This document shows, in pieces, positions 17,201 to 24,923 of a DNA stretch of 64,000 nucleotides. The stretch is taken from NCBI GenBank assembly GCA_900539145.1, contig UQAX01000009.1:9987-73986 (forward strand), read 5' to 3'. The DNA comes from an uncultured Blautia sp. (GTDB taxonomy: Bacteria > Bacillota > Clostridia > Lachnospirales > Lachnospiraceae). The notes under the pieces were generated by a model. That model was not told the DNA's origin. It searched no databases and saw only the letters and a list, made by a program, of their open reading frames with translations. Numbering within the stretch: position 1 is the first letter of the stretch; every line of letters begins with the position of its first letter. Both the position numbers and the translations under genes were made by a program.

Positions 17201-17814
17201 CAGGGGAAATTCTCTTTGAAGCATTAGAAAATCTCATGAAAAAAGAATGGGAGTGCGATATTATCTGCAGATTGGCTCTTTTAAAGCATGACACAGAGCA
17301 AAATAAATGGGATACAAAGAAAAAGCAGAGAGCTCAGAAAATTTTGGAGGAATGTAGAAGAGAAAGGCTGAAATTTGAATTTTTCCAGAATATGCCAAGG
17401 GAGCTTTTGCAGGCATGCCAGATGGAAGATAAAATGTTTGTGGAATGTAAGGCAGGACCGAGAGCGAAGGTTACGCTTTACTATCAGGTGGAGAGAGAAC
17501 ATGTGATTTCCGAAGAAAAAACAGAGCCTTTAAAAGAACGGTATCAGGGTATTTATAACAAAGAATTTATCTTGTTTTACGGAGAAAAGCTTTTGTATCG
17601 TTTTGTAATCGAGCGAAACGGACAGACACGGGAAATTCCACAGCAGATTTTACAGGTAGAGGCTGCGGAAGCATATGGACACAGTAAATATCAGTTGTTA
17701 AATCGAATGTTAAAGCTTTTGGAGGAAGGAAAGACAGAAGAGCTTTCAAAGCTGGAGCAATCTTATTTGAAACAGGAAAGACAGGTGGCACAATTATTTG
17801 AATTGCTGGATTAA
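14275..17814 (+). CDS. Large DUF5717-like protein: beta-sandwiches plus long helical repeat array
   Basis: I recognise this as a Lachnospiraceae protein of the DUF5717 type; its function is unknown. The 1179 residues divide into an N-terminal beta-rich domain (about 1-115, with GEIVLSTSIGEYRVPFSIEI-like strands), a helical linker, and a second beta-rich domain (about 197-295, ending GKNFGRISI). About 700 residues of TPR-like alpha helices follow (300-1000), then a third beta domain (about 1045-1130) and a charged helical tail. There is no signal peptide or transmembrane segment, so it is probably cytosolic and acts as a scaffold (inference). The start is TTG, favoured by AAAGGTG 5 bases upstream. 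It is 12 bases before an Hsp70/actin-like gene. Confidence 0.75.
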   Translation: MKTRMDQLINGRFEYDVPGLILSTEKIVLKTMPEEKLRGELEFAAEDRRKIKGMAYSTHRRFLLGKEKFAGDKIILPYGIDAKGLKSEDKIEGEIVLSTSIGEYRVPFSIEIRKTQVRTSQRAVGTLEEFVALAKEDFREAYQLFVEKSFPQLLKGREELLPYYEAMVKMPAPYQNLEEFLIKAGLKKPVSLSLEKEKLELYEVQSSLKDTLRIRRSGWGFLRAEITVSGDFLEVEKQVIHDGHFIGSVYDLEYIIRKECLGKGKNFGRISIKTVYETITYEIMVSKNNRIQVDVTAYEKRKKLEAAKALLELQLGKVTASEWCENTKALLDELKENGYYSTECQLFEAYMWVLSGREDEARRLLDSLENNQRVKDEEILEGAFLYLDEISHRSTQLKEKTAVRLHQLYQRRVDSCLLLYMIFEMDEEVLRTQSRKMFFLEEQYRTGSRSPFLYLMACKLGAEDGSVFRKMNHFTVQVYRFAQKYGMLTEEMAFRAVDLAGQLKRFSKPVYEILTYIYEKYPSALVIKGICQFVMKGEPRKLEYFKWYDLAVRAELKITGLYEYYIETMSRNYQKVLPKVIRLYFGYNNTLSDQRRAFIYSNIIRNKETDKETYQAYKQNMEAFACDKIKEGRMNEDFAVVYQEFCVNSEDENVRAALAKVLFTYRLYCDDPKICKVIVRHTAMKEEQVYLCTDRTAYISLYTQDAAILFEDSSKRRYAGTVDYNLHKLLDIEELSGKLAKDGQRYAGMLLHTCGELKHENPITEENISSFEAVLKLDIFEEDYRQEIRKRLLLYYESQMDNRNLRESLKEMDFKAFAKVNKSLLVTILVKQDMFVGAYDLICEYGYEDVDMSVLLRMCSRMILNLEFEYEEELLLLAGYIVKSGIYDEILLKYMASHFEGPVREMIELWKRVRGFSLDCYALEERILRYSMFTRIYSEQGLEVLKDYIQQGGNEHVILAYLTFESYGYFVGGKETGEILFEALENLMKKEWECDIICRLALLKHDTEQNKWDTKKKQRAQKILEECRRERLKFEFFQNMPRELLQACQMEDKMFVECKAGPRAKVTLYYQVEREHVISEEKTEPLKERYQGIYNKEFILFYGEKLLYRFVIERNGQTREIPQQILQVEAAEAYGHSKYQLLNRMLKLLEEGKTEELSKLEQSYLKQERQVAQLFELLD

Positions 17815-17826
17815 GGGGTGAAAGAA

Positions 17827-19074
17827 ATGAACGAAACGAGAAACATTATAGTAGGGCTGGAAATCGGAAAGCTTCAATCACAGCTTTGTTATTACGACAG
17901 GAAAGAGAAAGAGCCGATTTCTGTTTCTGTAAAGGCAGGGAGTAATCAGTATCTTTTTCCCACCCTGCTATCCGTAAATCCGGAAAAGGAAATCTGGCAC
18001 TACGGGCTGGAGGCAGAATATTTTTCAGCCAATGAAGGGGAAATTGCAGTAAACGGACTGTTAGGTATATGGGGAGAGGCAGAACCTGTCCGTGTAGGAG
18101 AAAAGGTTTTTGAGGCTGCCAAGCTTATGGAAGCTTATTTAAAAGGCGTATTATCTCTTTTGGGAGTGGGAGAGCCTGTAAGACAGATAAAGGGGCTGAT
18201 GATTACCGTTCCAAAGCTGTCTTCCTCTATGGTACAGGTGGTTTATGAGGCAGCCGCAGGCATGGGATTTTCCAGAAATCAGATTTTTTTGCAGGATTAT
18301 GATGAGAGCTTTTATTATTATGTTATGAACCACAGGAAGGATAATTGTACAAGAAAAATCGGCTGGTTCTTATTTGACAATAATCAGGTGTCCTTTGCAA
18401 GATTGGTGATGGACAACCAGAAAAGACCGGCAATGGCGTATATTGAGCATGGAATTACAGCGGAATTATCCACAGATCCGGTAAAGAGAGATGAGGATTT
18501 CTACCGTTTAATTGACCGTTCCTGTGGAAAAGATCCTTATTCCAGTATTTATATGGTGGGAGAAGGATTTGATCAGGAGTGGGCAGTGCGTTCTGTTCCG
18601 TTTTTGTGCAGAAATCAGAGACACGTTTTTTATGGAAATAATCTCTATGTAAAAGGGGCTTGCTATGGAGCCAGAGAGAAATGTGATGAAGGAATTTTAA
18701 AAGGATATTTGTATTTAAGTCCTTCTTTGATACAAAATAATGTGGCAATGGAAATGCTAGTGAACGGTTCCCCGAAGACGTATCCTTTGGTAGAAGCAGG
18801 TAAGAACTGGTATGAAATTCATACAGAGCTGGAGCTTATTTTAGACGAAAAAGAGGATTTGGAATTTGTAGTGACACCCATGGAAGGCGGAAGTAAGACC
18901 AGATTTAGCATGAAGCTTCCGGGACTTCCCAAAAGACCGAATAAAACCACAAGATTAAAAATCTGTATATCCTACGAGAGCAGTGAAACCTGTGTGATTG
19001 TTGTGGAGGATATGGGCTTTGGAGAGATGTTTCCTTCCAATGGAAACGTATGGACAGAGAAAGTGTCATGGTAA
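17827..19074 (+). CDS. Hsp70/actin-superfamily protein with degenerate ATPase motifs (DUF5716-like)
   Basis: The 415-residue protein has the layout of an Hsp70/actin-fold ATPase. A phosphate-1-like start (IIVGLEIGKLQSQLCYYD) is followed by a connect region with LMITVPKLSSSMVQVV, which resembles ITVPA in DnaK. A phosphate-2 position follows as IGWFLFDNNQVSFARL, then an adenosine-type motif IYMVGEGF, then KGACYGA, which is like KGAAYGA in DnaK. In DnaK phosphate-2 reads DLGGGT; here the glycines are missing, so catalysis may be weak or lost. A beta-rich C-terminal third (about 300-415) replaces the usual substrate domain. The start at 17827 has AGGGGTG at the right spacing; a GTG three codons upstream is less likely. 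No known function. Confidence 0.75.
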   Translation: MNETRNIIVGLEIGKLQSQLCYYDRKEKEPISVSVKAGSNQYLFPTLLSVNPEKEIWHYGLEAEYFSANEGEIAVNGLLGIWGEAEPVRVGEKVFEAAKLMEAYLKGVLSLLGVGEPVRQIKGLMITVPKLSSSMVQVVYEAAAGMGFSRNQIFLQDYDESFYYYVMNHRKDNCTRKIGWFLFDNNQVSFARLVMDNQKRPAMAYIEHGITAELSTDPVKRDEDFYRLIDRSCGKDPYSSIYMVGEGFDQEWAVRSVPFLCRNQRHVFYGNNLYVKGACYGAREKCDEGILKGYLYLSPSLIQNNVAMEMLVNGSPKTYPLVEAGKNWYEIHTELELILDEKEDLEFVVTPMEGGSKTRFSMKLPGLPKRPNKTTRLKICISYESSETCVIVVEDMGFGEMFPSNGNVWTEKVSW

Positions 19075-19086
19075 AGGAGGACAGGA

Positions 19087-19863
19087 ATGAGCGGATATAT
19101 TTTATGTCAGTTAAAAAGAGCAGAAATTCCCTATTATATCGAGAATATCAGCACCAATATTTATAGTATTGAGGAGCTGTGCTATTATTTTTACCATAAC
19201 ATTTATCTTTTGGATGAAAGTATATTAAATGAGCATCTCTGTGATTGGATTCGTAAAGAATTTGGTCTGGAGAAATTATATCGCCGTCTTTATAAGGTAT
19301 TGGAAGAAAATATGGGAACAGGAGAATTTATTCTCGCTGTATTTAAGGAAATCAATTATCTGACACATCAGGAATTTAAGAAATTAAATGAGCAGATTTC
19401 TCTTTTGGAGCAGCAGCCTAAGGTTCTTCGTGAGAAGAAAAAGGGAGATTATCTGGTAGAAAACAAAATGTATGTAAATGCTGTGAAGATATATGAAAAT
19501 GCTCTTTTAAAAGAAGATAACGAGGGGCTGGGAGAACAGTTCCGTGGCGGCATTTATCACAATATGGGATGCGCTTATCTGCATTTGTTTCAGTTTGAGG
19601 AAGCAGCAGAATGTTTTTTGAAAGCCTATCAGTTTCTGCATACAAAGCAGGTGCTTTCCCATTATCTTACGGCGTGCTGTATGGGAAATCCGGAAGAATT
19701 TTCGGGTATATGCAACCGTATGGGAGTTTCTCCCCAGATGCAGGAGGAAATAAAAGAAAAGCTGAAGGAAGCCGGTGAAACGGTGGAGGAACCGCAAAAT
19801 CAGGAGCCGGGAAAATGTTTAGAAGGTTTTATTAAGGAATATCACAGAAGCACAGGATTTTAG
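19087..19863 (+). CDS. TPR-like protein, third gene of the DUF5717-type operon
   Basis: This 258-residue cytosolic protein is not one I can name. The N-terminal 110 residues are helical and rich in Tyr, Glu and Leu (YSIEELCYYFYHNIYLLDES). Residues about 120-190 contain tetratricopeptide-like helix pairs: YLVENKMYVNAVKIYENAL and YHNMGCAYLHLFQFEEAAEC. The C-terminus is charged. AGGAGGACAGG precedes the ATG and the stop of the Hsp70-like gene is 12 bases away, so the three genes are one operon. TPR proteins often act as partners of Hsp70s, which suggests a complex (inference). Confidence 0.75.
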   Translation: MSGYILCQLKRAEIPYYIENISTNIYSIEELCYYFYHNIYLLDESILNEHLCDWIRKEFGLEKLYRRLYKVLEENMGTGEFILAVFKEINYLTHQEFKKLNEQISLLEQQPKVLREKKKGDYLVENKMYVNAVKIYENALLKEDNEGLGEQFRGGIYHNMGCAYLHLFQFEEAAECFLKAYQFLHTKQVLSHYLTACCMGNPEEFSGICNRMGVSPQMQEEIKEKLKEAGETVEEPQNQEPGKCLEGFIKEYHRSTGF

Positions 19864-19892
19864 AGAATGGTTTTTTCGGGAGTATTTTCGTC

Positions 19893-19921
19893 TTGTGTTT
19901 TTAAAGGTAATGATATATAAT
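19893..19921 (+). promoter_or_regulatory. Predicted promoter of purB
   Basis: TTGTGT and TATAAT are separated by 17 bases, about 50 bases before the purB ATG. No riboswitch fits in the leader. Confidence 0.6.
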
Positions 19922-19970
19922 CCAGATGTATTACACTGAGTAAGTATAAGAAAGCAGAGGTAAGAAGAAT

Positions 19971-21404
19971 ATGAGTACAGACAGATATGTAAGCCCATTA
20001 TCCGAACGTTATGCAAGCAGAGAAATGCAGTATATTTTTTCTCCGGATATGAAATTCCGCACATGGAGAAAGCTGTGGATTGCTTTGGCTGAAACTGAAA
20101 AGGAATTAGGTTTGAATATTACCCAGGAACAGATTGATGAATTAAAAGCTAACGCAGATAACATCAATTACGATGTGGCAAAGGAAAGAGAAAAACAGGT
20201 TCGTCATGATGTTATGTCCCATGTTTATGCTTATGGGGTACAGTGTCCAAAAGCAAAGGGAATTATTCATTTAGGTGCAACAAGCTGTTATGTAGGTGAC
20301 AATACAGATATTATTGTTATGACAGAGGCGTTGAAACTGGTTCGTAAAAAACTGGTGAATGTCATTGCAGAATTGGCAAAATTCGCAGAGGAGCACAAAG
20401 CTCTGCCAACACTTGCATTTACTCATTTTCAGCCTGCACAGCCTACAACCGTAGGTAAGAGAGCAACTCTTTGGATGCAGGAATTCTTATTAGATTTAGA
20501 AGATTTAGATTTTGTACTTAGTACCATGAAGCTGTTAGGCTCTAAAGGAACAACAGGAACACAGGCAAGCTTTTTGGAATTATTTGACGGCGATCAGGAA
20601 ACCATTGATAAAATCGATCCGATGATTGCACAGAAAATGGGCTTTAAGGAGTGTTATCCTGTTTCCGGACAGACTTATTCCCGTAAAGTGGATACAAGAG
20701 TTTTAAATGTGCTGGCAGGAATTGCTGCAAGCGCTCACAAATTTTCCAACGATATTCGTCTGCTTCAGCATTTAAAAGAAGTAGAAGAGCCTTTTGAAAA
20801 GAGCCAGATTGGTTCCTCTGCTATGGCATACAAGAGAAACCCAATGAGAAGTGAAAGAATTGCGTCTCTGTCCAGATTTGTTATGGTAGATGCGTTAAAT
20901 CCTGCTATTACATCTGCAACACAGTGGTTTGAAAGAACACTGGACGACTCTGCAAATAAACGTCTTTCTGTTCCGGAAGGTTTCCTTGCCATTGACGGTA
21001 TTTTAGACCTTTGTTTAAATGTAGTAGACGGCTTGGTTGTATATCCGAAAGTTATTGAAAAACGTTTGAGAAGTGAGCTTCCGTTTATGGCAACAGAAAA
21101 CATTATGATGGATGCTGTAAAAGCAGGGGGAGACCGTCAGGAATTACATGAAAAAATTCGTGAGCTTTCCATGGAAGCAGGAAGAAATGTAAAAGTAGAA
21201 GGTAAAGACAACAACCTTCTGGAACTGATTGCTGCTGACCCGGCGTTTAACATGACACTGGAGGATTTACAGAAGACTATGGACCCGGCTAAATATACAG
21301 GACGTGCGGCAGTTCAGGTAGACAACTTCTTAAAGAAAGTAGTTCATCCTGTTTTGGAAGCAAACAAAGAGCTTCTGGGTATGACAGCAGAAATCAATGT
21401 GTAA
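19971..21404 (+). CDS. purB: Adenylosuccinate lyase
   Basis: PurB cleaves SAICAR and adenylosuccinate in purine synthesis. The 477-residue protein is of the longer eukaryote-like type. It has the fumarase/aspartase-superfamily signature loop GSSAMAYKRNPMRSE with the catalytic Ser, the HLGATSCYVGDN segment, and HFQPAQPTTVGKR with its catalytic His. An AGAGGTAAG site precedes the ATG. An NhaC-type antiporter follows after 27 bases with no terminator between, so the two are probably co-transcribed although no functional link is known. Confidence 0.97.
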   Translation: MSTDRYVSPLSERYASREMQYIFSPDMKFRTWRKLWIALAETEKELGLNITQEQIDELKANADNINYDVAKEREKQVRHDVMSHVYAYGVQCPKAKGIIHLGATSCYVGDNTDIIVMTEALKLVRKKLVNVIAELAKFAEEHKALPTLAFTHFQPAQPTTVGKRATLWMQEFLLDLEDLDFVLSTMKLLGSKGTTGTQASFLELFDGDQETIDKIDPMIAQKMGFKECYPVSGQTYSRKVDTRVLNVLAGIAASAHKFSNDIRLLQHLKEVEEPFEKSQIGSSAMAYKRNPMRSERIASLSRFVMVDALNPAITSATQWFERTLDDSANKRLSVPEGFLAIDGILDLCLNVVDGLVVYPKVIEKRLRSELPFMATENIMMDAVKAGGDRQELHEKIRELSMEAGRNVKVEGKDNNLLELIAADPAFNMTLEDLQKTMDPAKYTGRAAVQVDNFLKKVVHPVLEANKELLGMTAEINV

Positions 21405-21431
21405 AATACAACAGAAATGAGAGGACATGGT

Positions 21432-22718
21432 ATGAAACAGGAAAAGAAGGGGAGAGCTTCGGCGCTTTTACCCATTGGAATATTCCTTGTCATCTTTATC
21501 GGTGCGGGAATTATTTCCAATGACTTTTATACAATGCCTGCCATTGTGGGATTTTTAATCGCCTTGGTTGTGGCGTTTTTACAGAACCCCAGAGTGCGTT
21601 TTCACGATAAAATTTCCATTATTTCAAAGGGCATCGGAGAAGAAAATATCGTGACAATGTGTCTGATTTTCCTTGCGGCAGGGGCTTTTTCCGGCACGAT
21701 TAAGGCAGCAGGGGGAGTAGAAAGTACCGTAAACTTAGGTCTTTCTATTATGCCGTCATCTATTGCGGTAGTAGGCTTGTTTATTATTGGATGCTTTATT
21801 TCCATCTCTATGGGAACATCTGTGGGGACCATTACGGCAATGGCTCCGATTGGTGTGGGAATTGCAGAAAAAACAGGGATTTCCATGCCGATTTGCATGG
21901 GCGCGATTGTATGCGGCGCTATGTTCGGTGATAATTTATCCATGATTTCCGATACAACCATTGCCGCTGTTCGAACACAGGGCTGTGAAATGAAGGATAA
22001 ATTTAAGGAAAACTTCCTTATTGTACTGCCGGCAGCAATTATAACAGCTGTTATTTTTTTCTTCATTGCCAGCGGAAACGCAGGAAAAATTGATGAAGAG
22101 CTGAATTATGAAATTGTAAAGGTAGTACCGTATTTGGTAGTATTGATTGGCGCATTAGTGGGAATTAATGTGTTTGTTGTTTTGATTGCAGGAACGGTTT
22201 TATCCGCTATTGTAGGTGTGGGAACAGGCGCCTTTGCCATTGGAGAGGTATTCCAGAAAATGGGCGAAGGAATTACCAGTATGTATGATATTACCGTTAT
22301 TTCCATTATTGTGGCTGCTATTGTAGCCTTAGTGAAGGAATACGGCGGAATTGAATTTATTTTGAATGTGATTAAGAAGCGAATTAACGGACCGAGAGGA
22401 GGAGAATTTGGTATCTCCATTCTGGCTTTACTGGTAGATTGCTGTACAGCAAATAATACAGTGGCAATCGTTATGTCAGGCCCTATTGCAAAGGAAATCA
22501 GTGAGGAGTTTGACGTATCTCCGAGACGAAGCGCTTCTTTACTGGATATTTTCGCATCGGTAGGACAGGGAATTATCCCTTACGGAGCACAGCTTTTGAC
22601 AGCAGCAGGACTTTCTGCATTGTCTCCGGTACAGATTATGCCATATCTGTTTTATCCGATTTTGATGGGTGTTAGTGCAGTGTTATTTATTCTGTTTAGA
22701 AGAAGAACCGCAAAATAA
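21432..22718 (+). CDS. NhaC-family Na+/H+ antiporter-like transporter
   Basis: The 428-residue polytopic protein (about 11 TM helices) has the NhaC/IT-superfamily features SMGTSVGTITAMAPIGVGIA and GAMFGDNLSMISDTTIAA, plus a second re-entrant segment DCCTANNTVAIVMSG. Members exchange Na+ for H+ or carry organic substrates such as lysine or malate. No riboswitch is present here, unlike the second NhaC-family gene at 53662, so the substrate is unknown. The start at 21432 is chosen because GAGAGG lies 7 bases before it; the ATG at 21417 has no such site. Confidence 0.88.
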   Translation: MKQEKKGRASALLPIGIFLVIFIGAGIISNDFYTMPAIVGFLIALVVAFLQNPRVRFHDKISIISKGIGEENIVTMCLIFLAAGAFSGTIKAAGGVESTVNLGLSIMPSSIAVVGLFIIGCFISISMGTSVGTITAMAPIGVGIAEKTGISMPICMGAIVCGAMFGDNLSMISDTTIAAVRTQGCEMKDKFKENFLIVLPAAIITAVIFFFIASGNAGKIDEELNYEIVKVVPYLVVLIGALVGINVFVVLIAGTVLSAIVGVGTGAFAIGEVFQKMGEGITSMYDITVISIIVAAIVALVKEYGGIEFILNVIKKRINGPRGGEFGISILALLVDCCTANNTVAIVMSGPIAKEISEEFDVSPRRSASLLDIFASVGQGIIPYGAQLLTAAGLSALSPVQIMPYLFYPILMGVSAVLFILFRRRTAK

Positions 22719-22757
22719 AAAACAGCAATAGGTTATGTGGCCTATTGCTGTTTTTTA
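22718..22757. terminator. Bidirectional intrinsic terminator
   Basis: A 15-bp inverted repeat AAAAACAGCAATAGG / CCTATTGCTGTTTTT with an 8-base loop begins at the stop codon of the antiporter gene. It has T tracts in both directions and so also ends the convergent HAD gene. Confidence 0.92.
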
Positions 22758-23588
22758 TTTTACTCCGAAATCCAATAATTGCCGAACAGCATTTTTCTTA
22801 CTTGTGAAATGAACAGCATGAAAACCAAGTGCTCGTGCTTCAGCGATATTGTCCATTAAATCATCAATAAAGACGGCTTTCTGCGGAACAATTTCAAAAT
22901 CTGTAATCAGCTTTTGATAGATTTCCGGTTCCGGCTTTATGCAGTGTATTTGCCAGGACATGTATCCTCCGTCTACAAGCTTTAGAAAATCCAGTTCTTT
23001 TGTACACCGGTCATAAACAGGTTTCGCAAAGTTGGATAAAATATAAATTTTATATCCTCGTTTTTTTAAATAACTCAGCCAGTCTTTTGTGTAAGAATAG
23101 GTAGAAATGGTTTTTCCCACAGCATCAAAGGTTTCACGAATTTCTTTTTCGTAATCAGGTGCATTGGAAATAAAAGTCTGTAAAAGTTCTTCTTCTGACA
23201 GAATTCCACGGTCTGCTTCCGCCCATTCCTTGCTGAGAAAAACAGCTTTGGCTACGGCAGTTCCCGTTTTTTCATCATATCCTAATTCTTTTAAGAGTTT
23301 CTTCCAGTCATATTTTGCAAGCACATTGCCAATATCAAAAATCAGCGTATCGATTTCGGAAGCTTCCGCAGAGATTTTGGGTATTTCTTCATCCTTGGGG
23401 TGTGTCCATTTGTATACCAGCATAAAAGCATACAAGAGAACAGGTATCACCACAGTCGCATAAAGAGATGCCATAAGCATGCCGCCTGTTTTGGAGTGGT
23501 CTGTCAGGGATAAAATAAAGGTCAACACGTACATACCCACTAAAAGACCGACTCCGATGATTGCAAGAAGTCGTTTGATATTTTTCAC
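22755..23588 (-). CDS. HAD-IA family hydrolase with N-terminal membrane anchor
   Basis: Residues 1-62 hold two hydrophobic helices (about 5-27 and 37-59). From residue 80 follows a HAD subfamily IA phosphatase like YihX (glucose-1-phosphatase): nucleophile D85 in LIFDIGNVL, motif II Ser in IYILSNF, a Lys at IKPEPEIY, and motif IV in VFIDDLMDNIAEA. The catalytic domain should face the cytosol at the membrane. A fused membrane anchor is not usual for YihX-type enzymes. The start codon is GTG, with GGGAG 8 bases upstream. Substrate unknown, probably a sugar or nucleotide phosphate. Family call is good; the fusion is visible directly. Confidence 0.85.
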   Translation of the reverse strand: MKNIKRLLAIIGVGLLVGMYVLTFILSLTDHSKTGGMLMASLYATVVIPVLLYAFMLVYKWTHPKDEEIPKISAEASEIDTLIFDIGNVLAKYDWKKLLKELGYDEKTGTAVAKAVFLSKEWAEADRGILSEEELLQTFISNAPDYEKEIRETFDAVGKTISTYSYTKDWLSYLKKRGYKIYILSNFAKPVYDRCTKELDFLKLVDGGYMSWQIHCIKPEPEIYQKLITDFEIVPQKAVFIDDLMDNIAEARALGFHAVHFTSKKNAVRQLLDFGVK

Positions 23589-23652
23589 TTCTTAATCTCC
23601 CTTACTTGTAATATCTATTGTACTATTATAATAATTTTCGAGGGTATCGTCA

Positions 23653-24540
23653 ATGTATAATGAGAGAATTTTACAATATGAACATGAAACTATGGGAAAA
23701 GAAATAAGAGATTTGCTGTATAGGTATCAGGGAAACATTTGGCTTGACAGCGTGGGAAGGAGCTTTGATGACAGAGAAATTTACAGAATAATTGTGGGGA
23801 ATAGAACAGCAGAAAAGAAAATTTTATTTACAGGAGCCATTCACGGAAGAGAATATATGACAGCAAAGCTTCTGGTAAAACAGACGGAGCATTTTCTTCA
23901 GTATATGTGCGAAGGGGGGAATGAGGATTTTGATGTGGCAGTACATGTAATTCCTATGGTCAATCCTGACGGAGCAGCGCTGTGTCATAGGGGCATAGAG
24001 GGAATTAGGAAAAAAGAATTAAAAGAAAAGCTTTTGAAAATAAAGGAAAAGGAAGATTTTGTTAGGTGGAAATCCAACGCAAGAGGCGTGGATTTAAACA
24101 GAAATTTTGATGCTTTTTGGAACGAATATTCCTGTGAAAAACAAAAACCTTCTGCGGAAAAATATAAAGGCGCATATCCGGAGTCAGAGGTGGAAACAAA
24201 AGCACTTACAAGGCTTACAAGAAAGGAAAAATTTCAGGCAACCATAAGCTATCATTCCTCAGGAGAGGTGATTTACTGGGATTTCGGACAGCAGGGAAAA
24301 TTAAGGGAAGACACCAAGAAGCTGGCAAAAGTGATAGGAGATACAACGGGATACGAGATAATAGACGGGTGGGATAAAATAGCACCGGCGGGATACAAGG
24401 ACTGGGCGCTTCTGGAAATGAAAATTCCCAGTGTTACCATAGAAATCGGAAAAGGGGACTCCCCGCTTTCGGAAAACGAATTTCCTGAAATATGGGAGAA
24501 AAATAAAGATATCTGGAAGAATATTCTTCGTATTATGTAG
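23653..24540 (+). CDS. M14 family zinc carboxypeptidase
   Basis: The 295-residue protein has the full M14 zinc site: H64-x-x-E67 (HGREY) and H201 (ISYHSSG). It has the substrate-binding DLNRNFD and the catalytic Glu E264 in VTIEIGKG. There is no signal peptide, so it acts in the cytosol or is released. Relatives include gamma-D-glutamyl-meso-diaminopimelate peptidases that process peptidoglycan peptides, and that is the likeliest substrate class (inference). The gene is monocistronic, divergent from the HAD gene with 64 bases between them. Confidence 0.88.
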   Translation: MYNERILQYEHETMGKEIRDLLYRYQGNIWLDSVGRSFDDREIYRIIVGNRTAEKKILFTGAIHGREYMTAKLLVKQTEHFLQYMCEGGNEDFDVAVHVIPMVNPDGAALCHRGIEGIRKKELKEKLLKIKEKEDFVRWKSNARGVDLNRNFDAFWNEYSCEKQKPSAEKYKGAYPESEVETKALTRLTRKEKFQATISYHSSGEVIYWDFGQQGKLREDTKKLAKVIGDTTGYEIIDGWDKIAPAGYKDWALLEMKIPSVTIEIGKGDSPLSENEFPEIWEKNKDIWKNILRIM

Positions 24541-24545
24541 GAGAA

Positions 24546-24600
24546 TGAGGGTGCTTTCAAACACCCTCAAAAAGGGGAGGATAAAGTATTTCTACTTTTT
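24546..24600. other. Short hairpin after the M14 peptidase gene
   Basis: TGAGGGTG (24546-24553) pairs with CACCCTCA (24562-24569). The plus-strand tail is AAAAAGGGG and not T-rich, so a classical terminator is uncertain. A T-rich stretch only begins near 24592. Confidence 0.45.
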
Positions 24601-24717
24601 CTTTTGTTGTCTGCAGGGAGGGATGCGTCTTTGTATCATCTCCCTGTGGACTATTTGTAGTATAGACAGAAATTGAAAAGTTATACAAAAATAAAAAGAA
24701 AATAAAAAAAATTTCAC

Positions 24718-24746
24718 TTTACTCTCTCGCAGGTTTCTTATATACT
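24718..24746 (+). promoter_or_regulatory. Predicted promoter of the CNNM transporter gene
   Basis: TTTACT and TATACT are separated by 17 bases. The expected start near 24753 leaves a 170-base leader before the coding region. Confidence 0.6.
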
Positions 24747-24752
24747 GTATCC

Positions 24753-24923
24753 TAAATAAATTATAAGAGAAGGGAGTAAGACACTGCACAATGGATGAAG
24801 ATGACTGTACCAATAAGGAAAATCCTTCTGTACATCTGATGTTGCGCTGGATAGGCGTAAGCCTGTATTTGCGGGAATGAGAAAAAAGCAATCAGATATC
24901 AGATTATTTAAGGAGGAAAGAAA
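24753..24923 (+). other. Structured 5' leader of the CNNM gene, riboswitch candidate of unknown class
   Basis: The leader has two clear hairpins. One is AAGGA-AAA-TCCTT, which may be extended by flanking GTAC and GTAC. The other is a longer stem around GGC-GTAA-GCC (about 24846-24872), with a GNRA-type GUAA loop and flanking CGC and GCG bases. I could not match it to the M-box, yybP-ykoY or other metal riboswitches by conserved strings, and there is no obvious terminator before the start codon. The stretch contains no credible ORF. Confidence 0.4.

Noticed and set aside
24592..24891. 99-codon minus-strand ORF in the gap before the CNNM gene
   Set aside because: It covers the CNNM promoter and leader hairpins, is Phe/Arg-rich with no domain, and lacks a ribosome binding site.
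24753..24923. M-box, yybP-ykoY or NiCo riboswitch in front of the CNNM gene
   Set aside because: Conserved sequence blocks of these classes were looked for and not seen; kept only as an unassigned structured leader.
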